In this document: positions 43,919 through 52,468 of the stretch, piece by piece | Position numbering within the stretch: position 1 is the stretch's first letter | Layout: every line of letters starts with the position of its first letter | Source: DAHUYF01 sp035945115 | GTDB taxonomy: Bacteria; Pseudomonadota; Alphaproteobacteria; ATCC43930; CGMCC-115725 | DNA: 64,000 nucleotides | NCBI GenBank assembly: GCA_035945115.1 | Contig: DASZAN010000094.1 | Location: 23,622 to 87,621 of the forward strand | Direction of reading: 5' to 3' | The notes under the pieces: model-generated | Seen by the model: the letters and a program-made list of their open reading frames with translations, nothing else | Told to the model about the DNA's origin: nothing | Databases searched by the model: none | Translations under genes and position numbers: made by a program

Positions 43919-45066
43919 CGCGGCACGCGCGCGGTCGCGGTAACGGCGAGGGCGAACATCGCATCGACCGCGAGCGCCAAAGCGACCATCGGCACGATGC
44001 CCAGCAGCACGAGATCGAGCGCATTGGCGAAGAGACCTTGGAAAATAATGGCGCCGAATCCGCCGGCACCGATCAGGGCGGCAACGGCGGTCAGTCCGAT
44101 CGCTTGAACGGCGGCGATGCGCAGGCCCGCCAGGATCACCGGCAGCGCCAGCGGCATCTCGACCCGCCACAGCACCTGGCGCGCCGTCATGCCGATGGCG
44201 CGCGCCGCCTCGACCGCCGCGGCGGGCACGCTGGCGAGCCCGGCCGCGGCGCCGCGCGCTACCGGGAGCAGCGAATAGAGCATCAGCGCGATCACCGCCG
44301 GAGCGACGCCCACGCCGCCGATGCCCGCCGCGCCGAGCACTGGAACGGCGGCGGCGAGCGCGGAAAGCGGCGCGATCAGCAACCCGAAGAGCGCGATCGA
44401 GGGAATGGTCTGAATCAGATTGAGTAGAGGAAAGAGCACGCCCCGGACACGCTGCCGCCGCTCGGCCGCGATTCCCAAGGGGACGCCGAGAAGGACGGCC
44501 GGAAGAAGCGCCAGGGCGACGATCAAAGCGTGGCGCAGCAAGGCCGCGGCAAAGAGATCGCGATGCGCCGCATACTCCCGGAGCAGCGAGAGCTGCGCGA
44601 GGCTGCCCGCTCCCAGCAACGTGGCGAGAGCGAGGCAGAGCACCGCGGCGATGACGGATCGCAGCACCAGCGAGGGCGAGATCCGGCGCAGTTGGTCGTG
44701 AAGGATCAGGCCGAGACACCCGCACAGGGCCCAGAATGCGCTCCCGAGCGAGGTCCGTGCCGCGCGCGGCGCCGTTTCCGCCAAGCGCGCAGCCTCGCTC
44801 CCGGCGAGCCAGACGAGCGCCAGCAGAAGCGTCGCGGTCCCTCCGGCGACGAGCACCTGAAGCGCCCGTCGCTCCGGCAAAAAGGGACTGGCGGCGATGA
44901 GCAAGGCCGGGATCAGAACGAACAGCCGCGGTCCCGCGAGGATCGAGACAAGCGCGATCGCTTGGCCCGAGAGGAGGCGGTTGGGCGCGTGCGAGAGAAA
45001 CGGTAGCCCCAGTGCCGCCACAAGGCCGGCTGTGACCAACAGCAGAGCTACGCGATTGCGCACCAT
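43915..45066 (-). CDS. Osmoprotectant ABC transporter permease with long N-terminal membrane region (YehY type)
   Basis: A 383-residue permease, longer than its partner because of an extra N-terminal set of membrane helices (about 1-170), as in YehY. The C-terminal transport domain includes LFPLLNLIQTIPSIALFGLL and the coupling loop EAARAIGMTARQVLWRVEMP. ATG at 45066 is preceded by GGGGGCGG; a GTG at 45117 would add 17 residues. Coupled to the ATPase. Confidence 0.87.
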   Translation of the reverse strand: MVRNRVALLLVTAGLVAALGLPFLSHAPNRLLSGQAIALVSILAGPRLFVLIPALLIAASPFLPERRALQVLVAGGTATLLLALVWLAGSEAARLAETAPRAARTSLGSAFWALCGCLGLILHDQLRRISPSLVLRSVIAAVLCLALATLLGAGSLAQLSLLREYAAHRDLFAAALLRHALIVALALLPAVLLGVPLGIAAERRQRVRGVLFPLLNLIQTIPSIALFGLLIAPLSALAAAVPVLGAAGIGGVGVAPAVIALMLYSLLPVARGAAAGLASVPAAAVEAARAIGMTARQVLWRVEMPLALPVILAGLRIAAVQAIGLTAVAALIGAGGFGAIIFQGLFANALDLVLLGIVPMVALALAVDAMFALAVTATARVPR

Positions 45067-45159
45067 CGCAAGCCGCCGCCCCCGCGTGCCTTGCTGTGCT
45101 CTCGAGAGGAGCTCCACGGCGCTACTCTTGGCGATGCGTCGCGCCGCGGCAAGAGCCCG

Positions 45160-46086
45160 TTACTTGAGAAACCCTTTGGCGCGAAGGTAATCCACGGCGA
45201 CCTCCCTCGCCTCCTCGCCGGCGACGGCGATCCGCCCGTTGAGACGCCGCAGTGCCGGCTCGTCGAGCGACCGGAACACCGGATCGAGGAGACCCGCCAT
45301 CTTGGGATAAGCCTCGAGCACGGCGCCCCGTACCACCGGCGCCGGGGCATAGACGACCTGCGCGCCCTTGGGATCGGAGAGGGCGAGGAGGCCGAGACTG
45401 TCGAGCGCGCCGTCGGTGCCGTAGGCCATGGCGGCATTGGCGCCCGAGGTCCGCTCGGCCGCGGCGCGCATGGTGAGCGCGGTGTCACCGCCGGCGAGCA
45501 CGATGAGCTGGTTCGGCTGCAGCATGAACTCGTAGGTCTTCTCGAAGCTCGGCAACGCCGCGGGGCTTTCGACGAACTCCGCCGAGGCCGCGAGCTTCAC
45601 TTGCCCGCCTCCCCCCACCCATCGGGCGAAGTCGGTCATGCTCGCGACATGATTGGCGGCGGCAAGATCCTGGCGCAGCGCGATCACCCAGGTATTGTTG
45701 GCGGATGCAGCCTCGAGCCAGACGAGCTTGTTCGCGGCACGATCGAGCTCTTTGACCTTCTCGTAACCCGCCTTGGCGTTCTTCCACGCCGGATCGGACG
45801 GCATCGAAAAGAAGATCGCGCCGTTGCCGGTGTATTCGGGATAAAGGTCGATCTCGCCGGCGATGATGGCGCTGCGCACTATATTGGTGGGGCCGAGTTG
45901 AAGCTTATTCGCAGTCTTGATGCGGTTCGCCTCGAGCACAGCGATGATCATGTTGCCGAGGAGTGCGCCTTCCGTATCGATCTTGGAGGCGACGCGCACG
46001 GGCCCTTGCGCCGCCGCGTTCCCGGACCAGAAGCCCAGCCAGAGCGCCGCGCAGAGCGCCAGCGAGCGACGGGTGAGGCCGGTCAT
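45160..46086 (-). CDS. Osmoprotectant ABC transporter binding protein (YehZ/OpuCC type)
   Basis: A 308-residue exported binding protein of the OpuAC family. The signal peptide (about 1-26) ends GNAAAQ. The family motif IDLYPEYTGNGAIFF near 77-91 and SKIDTEGALLGNMIIAVLEA near 34-53 are clear. Ligand is probably glycine betaine, choline or a related quaternary amine; YehZ-type proteins bind weakly, so a different compound is possible. The ATG overlaps the Nudix stop by four bases. Confidence 0.9.
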   Translation of the reverse strand: MTGLTRRSLALCAALWLGFWSGNAAAQGPVRVASKIDTEGALLGNMIIAVLEANRIKTANKLQLGPTNIVRSAIIAGEIDLYPEYTGNGAIFFSMPSDPAWKNAKAGYEKVKELDRAANKLVWLEAASANNTWVIALRQDLAAANHVASMTDFARWVGGGGQVKLAASAEFVESPAALPSFEKTYEFMLQPNQLIVLAGGDTALTMRAAAERTSGANAAMAYGTDGALDSLGLLALSDPKGAQVVYAPAPVVRGAVLEAYPKMAGLLDPVFRSLDEPALRRLNGRIAVAGEEAREVAVDYLRAKGFLK

Positions 46087-46895
46087 CGCGGCACCCACGC
46101 CCTGGTCGTGAGATGTGCCGGCATTTCGGTGATGCCATAGCCCGCCGCCGCGGGGATACGCAGGATCTTTCCCTCCGGCGTCTCCACCAGCTCCGGACAG
46201 ACGGTGACGACCGTCTCGCGGCGCGCCGCCGTCAGCGCCGCCGCCACGTCAGCGCTCCGGGCCAATTTCGCGAGGTTCATGCGCGTGGCGAAGACAAGCG
46301 TAATGCGTTTGGCTTCGGAATCGGCGATCGCCCGCTCGGGCGAAATCCAGACGGTTTCCACCGCTTCTCGTCCATCGTGCGCCGCCACTTGATCGACGGG
46401 CGCTGCCGCCGAGAAGAAATGGGTGTCGAAGCGCTTGGGCGGCCCGACCGGCGTGATCCAATGGGCGAAGGGCACGAGCAGGTCGGTCGCCAGCTCGATG
46501 CGTCCGGTCGCGACGAGATCGGCGAAATGCGGCGCACGGCCGAGCACTGCCCGCTGCTCGTTTTCGAGCCCGTCAAGCTCGCGCGCACTGATGAGGCGCT
46601 CGCTTCCCTTGGGGCGTGCCAGCAACACATGCGCCTCTTCGAAGGTTTCGCGCACGGCGGCGACCCGCAACGCCATCGCCGCGCCGCTCGCTCCGGCAAC
46701 GGCACTGCAGCATTGCAGCATGGCCGGCTCGCCATCCGCCGCATCGACACGGCCTCCCGGGAAGACCAGCGCTCCGCTGGCGAAATCCGCGGCGACATTG
46801 CGCGTGATCATCAAGACTTCGAGACCGGAGGGACCGTCACGCAGCAAGAGCACCGTGGATGCCGGACGCGGCACGATTTCGGCATCAGACTTCAT
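46083..46895 (-). CDS. Nudix hydrolase
   Basis: A 270-residue Nudix protein of the larger NUDT7/NUDT19-like group. The Nudix box is interrupted by an insertion: it begins LVFPGGRVDAAD and resumes AVRETFEEAHVLLA with the catalytic REx(2)EE glutamates. Family members of this shape act on CoA or acyl-CoA pyrophosphate bonds. It is the first gene of the osmoprotectant transporter operon and coupled to the binding-protein gene, an unusual partner. The start is set by GGGAGAAGG upstream. Confidence 0.87.
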   Translation of the reverse strand: MKSDAEIVPRPASTVLLLRDGPSGLEVLMITRNVAADFASGALVFPGGRVDAADGEPAMLQCCSAVAGASGAAMALRVAAVRETFEEAHVLLARPKGSERLISARELDGLENEQRAVLGRAPHFADLVATGRIELATDLLVPFAHWITPVGPPKRFDTHFFSAAAPVDQVAAHDGREAVETVWISPERAIADSEAKRITLVFATRMNLAKLARSADVAAALTAARRETVVTVCPELVETPEGKILRIPAAAGYGITEMPAHLTTRAWVPR

Positions 46896-46962
46896 CGCCT
46901 TCTCCCTTCTCATCCACGACCATAGGGATTGGCGTCGGGCGAGGCCAGCCCACGCCGACGCC

Positions 46963-48300
46963 TCAGGAGTTGCCGCGATAGGAGATGCGCCAGATCGTGC
47001 CGTTCTCGTCGTCGCTCACGAGGAGCGCGCCATCGGCGCCGACGGCCACACCGACGGGCCTTGCCCAGACATAGCCCTCCGGCGTCACGAAGCCCGTCAT
47101 GAAGTCTTCGTACTCGCCCGTTGGGACGCCGCTCCGCAAGGGGATGCGAACCACCTTGTAGCCGGTCCGCCGCGCCCGGTTCCACGAGCCGTGCAGCGCG
47201 ACGAAGAGGTCGTTGCGGTATTGCGAGGGAAATTGGCTGCCGGCGTAGACGGCGAGCTGCAGCGGCGCCGAATGCGGTTGGACCAGCACATTCGGAAGCT
47301 TCACGCGATCACGCAGTTCGGGATGTTGGCCCTTGTGAAAGGGATCTTGGTGGGCACCGATGTAGTACCAGGGCCAGCCGTAGAACGAACCGTCGCTGAG
47401 CCGCGTCACATAATCGGGCGGCAAGTTGTCGCCGAGACCATCGCGCTCGTTGACGGTAGCCCAAAGCTCGCCCGTGGCCGGGTGGAGAGCGAGTGCCACG
47501 GGATTGCGCAGACCGGTGGCGAAGCGGCGCATGCCGCCGCCATTGGTGTCGAATTCGAGCACATTGGCGCGCAGCGTCTCGTCGTAAGAGGGGCTTTCCT
47601 GATCGTTCGATCGCGAGCCGACCGAGACGTACATCTTGCGGCCATCGGCAGAGAAGAGAACATCGCGGGTCCAGTGACCGCCCTCGGGCAGATCGCGAAC
47701 CACGATTTCCGGCGCACCTCGCGCGGGCACCGACCCCGCGGCGTAGGGAAACCGCAGCACCGCCGTCATCGTCGCGACATAGAGAAAACGCGCCTCGCCT
47801 TGCGGCGGGTAAAAGGCAAGACCGAAGGGCACCTCGAGCCCCCGCGCGTAAGTGAGGACGGTGGCGGGCTCGCCCGGTGCGCCCGTCCGCAAGATCTTGA
47901 TCGTTCCCGTCCGGGTCTCGGCGACAAAGACATCGCCATTGGGAGCGGTGCGGAGCAAGCGCGGTCCGTTGAGGCCGCGCGCGAACTCCTCGGCGACGAA
48001 TCCCGGCGGCAGCTTGGGCCAGGCATCGGCGGGCCGCGGCACGATATGCGCTTGGCTTCCGGCCGAGCGCGTTGCGAAGGGTGGGGGCAAATCGGCGGGC
48101 GTGAGGCGGCGGCGAACGCCCGGCGCGTCGCTTGTCCAGTCGCCGAAGGCGGCCTCGCCGGTGAGGGTTGGCGCTGGCGTGTCCTCGGCGCAGGTTCCCG
48201 TCACGGCCGATGTCGCTACCATTACCGTCGCAAGGGCGATGGCGCCTCGCAGAAAACCGATCACCTTGGAGCGCCGCTCAGAGGGTGATTTCCAGGCCAT
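46963..48300 (-). CDS. Sorbosone-dehydrogenase-family PQQ-type quinoprotein
   Basis: A 445-residue exported beta-propeller protein of the L-sorbosone/soluble aldose dehydrogenase family. A signal peptide (about 15-38) is followed by propeller strands: LPPGFVAEEFARGLNGPRLL, NGDVFVAETRTGTIKIL, LHGSWNRARRTGYKVVRIPL and the terminal DGALLVSDDENGTIWRISYR. It would oxidise a sugar or aldehyde in the periplasm with PQQ. Its start lies within pqqB's final codons (23-base overlap), linking it directly to cofactor synthesis. Confidence 0.88.
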   Translation of the reverse strand: MAWKSPSERRSKVIGFLRGAIALATVMVATSAVTGTCAEDTPAPTLTGEAAFGDWTSDAPGVRRRLTPADLPPPFATRSAGSQAHIVPRPADAWPKLPPGFVAEEFARGLNGPRLLRTAPNGDVFVAETRTGTIKILRTGAPGEPATVLTYARGLEVPFGLAFYPPQGEARFLYVATMTAVLRFPYAAGSVPARGAPEIVVRDLPEGGHWTRDVLFSADGRKMYVSVGSRSNDQESPSYDETLRANVLEFDTNGGGMRRFATGLRNPVALALHPATGELWATVNERDGLGDNLPPDYVTRLSDGSFYGWPWYYIGAHQDPFHKGQHPELRDRVKLPNVLVQPHSAPLQLAVYAGSQFPSQYRNDLFVALHGSWNRARRTGYKVVRIPLRSGVPTGEYEDFMTGFVTPEGYVWARPVGVAVGADGALLVSDDENGTIWRISYRGNS

Positions 48301-49201
48301 CGCGCGCCACTTCCCAGCCGGCGGCCTCGACCGCCGCGCATTCGGGCGAGCCGGCGCAGAGCATCGGGTTGGTGTTGTTGATGTGGATGAAGAACTTGCG
48401 CGCGATGCCGAGATCGGCGAGGGCGGCCATCGATCCCTGTGGACCGGAGACGCTCAAATGACCCATGCGGCGTCCCGTCTTCGTTCCGAGGCCAGCCTCG
48501 ATCATTTCGTCATCGCCCCAAAGCGTGCCGTCGAAGAAAAGCAGCGGCGCACTCTTGACGCGAGCCGCAAGCTCGCCGTCGACGGCGGCGCAAGCGGGAA
48601 TGTAGTAGAAGCGCTTTCCCGTCGCGGGCGCTGTGAGCATGAGCCCGATGGTATTCTCAGAACGCTCGGCGAGGCGTTCTTCGATGCGTCCGTCCTCGAG
48701 ATAAAGCGCAACCTTGCCGGGCACGCTGAACGCTTCGAGGCTGAGCCCGATCTGGCCGCCGTCGCGCGTGGTGAGCGCGATGGATTGCCCGAGTATCAAG
48801 GGCTGGCGAACAACGCTGTCGGCATGAAGAACATTGAAGACGCTGTTCGCGGCGAGCACATCGAGGACGCCGCGCGTGCCGTAGAGCGAAAGCGGCCAAC
48901 GCTCCCGCAGCGTGAGCAGGCCGGCGACGGCATCGACATCGCCGTTGGTGAGCACCACGGCGGTAATGGGGCTGTCCCGGCCGAGGCGCCGCGGGTGGAG
49001 CACGGGCGTCGCCAAAATCTGCGCACGAAGATCGGGCGAGGCATTGAGCAGCACCCAATGCTCGCCATCGGCGCAAACAGCGAGCGACGCTTGCGTCTGC
49101 GCCGGAGCGCGGCCGGCCCATGCCTCGCGGCAGACCGCGCAATTGCAATTCCATTGCGGAAAGCCGCCGCCCGCCGCCGCACCGAGCACGACGATGCGCA
49201 T
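48278..49201 (-). CDS. pqqB: PQQ biosynthesis protein PqqB
   Basis: A 307-residue metallo-beta-lactamase-fold protein that hydroxylates a tyrosine-derived intermediate during PQQ synthesis. Family marks are VVLGAAAGGGFPQWNC at 4-19, the CxCxxC zinc cluster at Cys19, Cys21, Cys24, and HINNTNPMLCAGSPECAAVE near the C-terminus. It is encoded 11 kb from pqqACDE and on the other strand, separated by the oxidoreductase genes it serves. It overlaps the sorbosone-dehydrogenase-family gene downstream. Confidence 0.96.
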   Translation of the reverse strand: MRIVVLGAAAGGGFPQWNCNCAVCREAWAGRAPAQTQASLAVCADGEHWVLLNASPDLRAQILATPVLHPRRLGRDSPITAVVLTNGDVDAVAGLLTLRERWPLSLYGTRGVLDVLAANSVFNVLHADSVVRQPLILGQSIALTTRDGGQIGLSLEAFSVPGKVALYLEDGRIEERLAERSENTIGLMLTAPATGKRFYYIPACAAVDGELAARVKSAPLLFFDGTLWGDDEMIEAGLGTKTGRRMGHLSVSGPQGSMAALADLGIARKFFIHINNTNPMLCAGSPECAAVEAAGWEVARDGLEITL

Positions 49202-49223
49202 CAGCTCCGCTCCCGAGGGGCGC

Positions 49224-49979
49224 TCATGCAGCGCTCTCCGCGGCGCCCGCCACGAGGCCGCGCAGCACGTCGGGATGCGTGGCGAGCAATTGCTTCCGCA
49301 TCGTTTCCACGGCAGCGCTGTCGGGATGGCGCGGACGCGGTGTGGAGAGCGGCAGATCGAGCATCACGCGGCCCGGCGAAGCCGAGAGAAACAAGACTCG
49401 ATCGGCGAGGCTTAGCGCCTCCCGCAGATCGTGCGTGACGAAGAGAATGGTGGGGCGCAGGCGCATCCACATCGTCACCAGCAAATCGCGCAGCTGTTCC
49501 GCCGTGGGCGCGTCGAGAGACTGGAAGGGTTCATCGAGCAGCAACAGGTCGGGCTCGTTGACAAAGGCGCGGGCCAAGGCGACGCGGCGCTGCTGGCCCC
49601 CCGAGAGCCGGCCGGGGAAAGCATCGAGGAAGTCGGCGAGCTGCATCTCGCGCAAGATTGCATCGGCGCGCCCCTCCTCCGCTTCGGACGACGTGAGCGC
49701 GAGGCGAACGTTGTCGCGGACACTGAGCCAAGGCATGAGCCGCGGCGTCTGGAAGACCACACCGAGCCGGCCGGCTCCTTCGCGCCCGATGTGTCCGGCA
49801 AAATCGCGATCGAGACCAGCGATGAGCGATAGCAGTGTTGTCTTGCCGCAGCCGGAGGGGCCGATGATACAGGTAAACTCGCCTTTGGGCACGGCAAAGG
49901 CCAGTTCGGCCAATGCCGTGCGCTCGCCGCGCGCGCTTCGATAGACCTTGCGCCGCACCTCCACCTCGAGCGCATTCAT
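49224..49979 (-). CDS. NitT/TauT-type ABC transporter ATP-binding protein
   Basis: A 251-residue ATPase like SsuB/TauB. Walker A GPSGCGKT is at 40-47, signature LSGGQQRRVALARAF, Walker B LLLLDEPFQSLD, and switch His in FVTHDLREAL. It is coupled by ATGA overlap to the permease and lies 22 bases before pqqB on the same strand. Similar three-gene importers occur beside PQQ-dependent alcohol dehydrogenase genes; the substrate is not known. Confidence 0.9.
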   Translation of the reverse strand: MNALEVEVRRKVYRSARGERTALAELAFAVPKGEFTCIIGPSGCGKTTLLSLIAGLDRDFAGHIGREGAGRLGVVFQTPRLMPWLSVRDNVRLALTSSEAEEGRADAILREMQLADFLDAFPGRLSGGQQRRVALARAFVNEPDLLLLDEPFQSLDAPTAEQLRDLLVTMWMRLRPTILFVTHDLREALSLADRVLFLSASPGRVMLDLPLSTPRPRHPDSAAVETMRKQLLATHPDVLRGLVAGAAESAA

Positions 49980-50737
49980 GCCCGCCACCGCAGCAAGCGC
50001 CGCTCGAGCGGGCGGATGGCCAAGCTTTCCGCTGCCGCCACGACGGCGATGAAGCTCGCGGTATAGGCGAGAATGTTGGTGATGTCGAAGAAGGCAAAAT
50101 AGACGCCGAGCTGGAAGCCCACGCCATTGCTGCGCCCGACCAGCTCGGCCACCAGGACGATCTTCCAAATAAGCGCCAGGCCCGAGCGCGTCGCCGCCAT
50201 GAAATAGGGGTAAAGCTGCGGCAAATAAACCAGCCGCAAACAGCGGGTCCAGGAGAGGCGCAGCACCTCGGCGACCTGGAGCAGCTCGCGGTCGACCGCG
50301 CGCGCCCCTTCGCGAAGGATGACCGCCGAGGTCGGCACTTTGTTGAGCGCCACCGCCACCACGGCCGCCACTTCGCCGAGGCCCAGCCAGACATAACAGA
50401 GAAAGATGATGACGAGGGCGGGGATGTTGAGACCGAGGACGAGCCAGAGATCGAGCAGGCGGTCGGCGCGCCGGCTTTCGCCCATTAAAATGCCGAGCGC
50501 CGCGCCCGCCGCCATGGCGAGCACGAAGCTCGCGGCGACGCGAAGCAAGGTGATGCCGAGATCGAGGGGAAGGCGGCCCTGCATGACGAGGCGAGCGAGC
50601 GCCAGCGCGACTGCCACCGGGCTCGGCAGGACCGGGCTCTGGGCGATGCTCGCCGCGCTTTGCCAAAGGGCCAGCAGCGCCAGGGCCGAGAGCCAACGCA
50701 AGCCGGCATCGCCAGACCACAAAAGCTGCAGCCGCAT
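49976..50737 (-). CDS. NitT/TauT-type ABC transporter permease
   Basis: A 253-residue permease with about six membrane helices, resembling SsuC/TauC. The coupling region is LLQVAEVLRLSWTRCLRLVY, and LVLGLNIPALVIIFLCYVWL marks the core. The ATG overlaps the binding-protein stop by one base. Works with the adjacent ATPase. Confidence 0.88.
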   Translation of the reverse strand: MRLQLLWSGDAGLRWLSALALLALWQSAASIAQSPVLPSPVAVALALARLVMQGRLPLDLGITLLRVAASFVLAMAAGAALGILMGESRRADRLLDLWLVLGLNIPALVIIFLCYVWLGLGEVAAVVAVALNKVPTSAVILREGARAVDRELLQVAEVLRLSWTRCLRLVYLPQLYPYFMAATRSGLALIWKIVLVAELVGRSNGVGFQLGVYFAFFDITNILAYTASFIAVVAAAESLAIRPLERRLLRWRA

Positions 50738-51717
50738 CAAGGCGCGCCGGCAAAGAAGGTGCCGGGCGGGACGCGCCCGTCGGCGGGCGCTTCATCGATG
50801 CCGCCGAAGCTCATGAGGAGATCGAGCAGGCGCTGGGCCGCGCCGCCGAGATCGCTGGGCGTCTCATCCGAAATGCCGCGCGCATAAGCAAGGCGCAGGC
50901 GATCGAGCACCTCGGCATCCGCGACTTGCGTGAGCGGCGCGATCGCTCGCCATTCCTCAGGCGAGCGCGCGAGTTCCGCACGGGCGGCGGCCGCGGCGTC
51001 GAGAAACCCGCGCAGGGCCGCCGCATGGCTCTTGGCCCAGCGCTCGCTGAACACCCAGCCCAGGAGCGGTGTCTCCGGCGCGAGGTTGAGCGCGGCCAGC
51101 ATATCCTCGATGCGGATGAGCTCGACATAGTCCGCGGCGGGAAGGCGTGCATTGTACTGCCAAAAATTGAGCACCGCGGCGAGATTGCCCTTGCGCAGCG
51201 TTTCCGTAAGAAGCGGCGGCGCGGCGAAGACAGGGTCCGCGTCGCGGACGAGATCGAGCCCGGCCGCTTTCTTGGCATAGGCACGCAGGATGAGCCAACT
51301 CTTGTCGATGGGCCCGCCGGCAATGCCGATCTTCCGGCCTTTGAGATCGGCGATTTGCTTGATGCCGCTATCCGCCCGTACGATGAGACTGCCCGCCGCA
51401 TGGGAGTGGGGCGCGAAGGTGAAGTCGCCGCCGAGACCGCGGCGGCGCGCGACCCAAAGCCAGTCGGTGAGGATGACATCGACGGCGCCCCCTTGGAGCG
51501 CGACCGCGGCGCTGTCCTTGCCAGCGAGCTCGAGCGGCTCGACGTCGATGCCGTGCGCGCGGTCAAAACCGTGCCGGCGCATCACGTCGAGTTCCCAGCT
51601 CACCGTGCCGAATTTCAGCACGCCCACGCGGACGACTGGACGCTCGCTCGCCCAAGCGGGCGACAGCGCAAGCGCTGGGACGAGAAGGAGAACGGCGACC
51701 AAGAGGCGCTTCGGCAT
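50737..51717 (-). CDS. NitT/TauT-type ABC transporter substrate-binding protein
   Basis: A 326-residue exported protein of the SsuA/THI5-like group, with a signal peptide (about 1-23, ending AWA). The domain shows VRVGVLKFGTVSWELDVMRR, GGAVDVILTDWLWVARRRG near 77-95 and DLKGRKIGIAGGPIDKSWLI near 125-144. Proteins of this group bind sulfonates, taurine, pyrimidines or aromatic acids. Its place in the quinoprotein block suggests uptake of a related substrate, product, PQQ or metal complex, none of which is shown by sequence. Confidence 0.87.
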   Translation of the reverse strand: MPKRLLVAVLLLVPALALSPAWASERPVVRVGVLKFGTVSWELDVMRRHGFDRAHGIDVEPLELAGKDSAAVALQGGAVDVILTDWLWVARRRGLGGDFTFAPHSHAAGSLIVRADSGIKQIADLKGRKIGIAGGPIDKSWLILRAYAKKAAGLDLVRDADPVFAAPPLLTETLRKGNLAAVLNFWQYNARLPAADYVELIRIEDMLAALNLAPETPLLGWVFSERWAKSHAAALRGFLDAAAAARAELARSPEEWRAIAPLTQVADAEVLDRLRLAYARGISDETPSDLGGAAQRLLDLLMSFGGIDEAPADGRVPPGTFFAGAP

Positions 51718-51796
51718 GCCCTCGCATGGTCCCGCCTGGTTGGACCGGCGTCAACCGACCACTCGGGCTGGGAAGCCTGAGCAAGCAGGGAACCGA

Positions 51797-52408
51797 TTAG
51801 CGGTTGGGAACCCGAGCGAGATAATGCGCCAGCGCCGCCATCTCCTCCTCGCTCAGGCCAAAGGTGATCTCGGGCATCGCCGCGACCCCGGTTCCCGTCC
51901 GTCGCCCGGCTTTGTAGTCTTGGAGCGCCTTGAGTAGGACCTCTTCGCGCTGACCGGCGAGCCGCGCCGCGGCTTCTTGCCCAACGAAGCCCTCGGCATG
52001 GCAGATATTGCAATGGCGCTCGACGGCGAGCTTGGCGCCAGCCTTTGTCAAATCGGGTGCGTTGTCCGGCTCCGCGGAAGGCGGTGGCGGCGGCAGCGAT
52101 TGGAAGTAGGCGCCGAGCTCGCGAAGATCATCGTTGCTAAGCTCGCGTGCGACTGGCTCCATGAGTTCGCTCTTAAGCGAGCCATTCCGGAAGAACACCA
52201 ACTGCCATTGCGTGAAGTAGCTGGGCTGCCCGGCGATCGAGGGCACGTCGGGCGCCTGCGACACGCCCCCTTCGCCGTGGCAAGCAAAACAAGTCTCGAT
52301 CTTGGCTTTGATCGCGTCGGGCTCAGCTGCCGGCGCGACACGGAGCGCGGCAAAGAAGAGGACCGCCGCCGACAGAAGGATTCTCGGTCGGCTCATGGTC
52401 AAGGTCAT
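51797..52408 (-). CDS. Di-haem cytochrome c (c4-like)
   Basis: A 203-residue periplasmic cytochrome with two haem sites, CFACH at 40-44 and CNICH at 133-137, each in a c-type domain; likely axial methionines follow (Met83, and one near the MPEITFGLSEEEM segment). A signal peptide ends near Ala28. Cytochromes of this type carry electrons from quinoproteins to the terminal oxidase. It lies downstream of the sorbosone-family gene and is probably cotranscribed. Met5 is an alternative start. Confidence 0.9.
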   Translation of the reverse strand: MTLTMSRPRILLSAAVLFFAALRVAPAAEPDAIKAKIETCFACHGEGGVSQAPDVPSIAGQPSYFTQWQLVFFRNGSLKSELMEPVARELSNDDLRELGAYFQSLPPPPPSAEPDNAPDLTKAGAKLAVERHCNICHAEGFVGQEAAARLAGQREEVLLKALQDYKAGRRTGTGVAAMPEITFGLSEEEMAALAHYLARVPNR

Positions 52409-52468
52409 CAGTCGTTTGAAGACGGATGCCCCGCCCGACAAGCGGGCGGGGCATGACGTCGGCGAATC

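Noticed and set aside
46423..48288. Long plus-strand frame opposite the Nudix, sorbosone-family and intergenic sequence
   Set aside because: It spans two well-supported minus-strand genes and resembles no protein; a GC-bias artefact.
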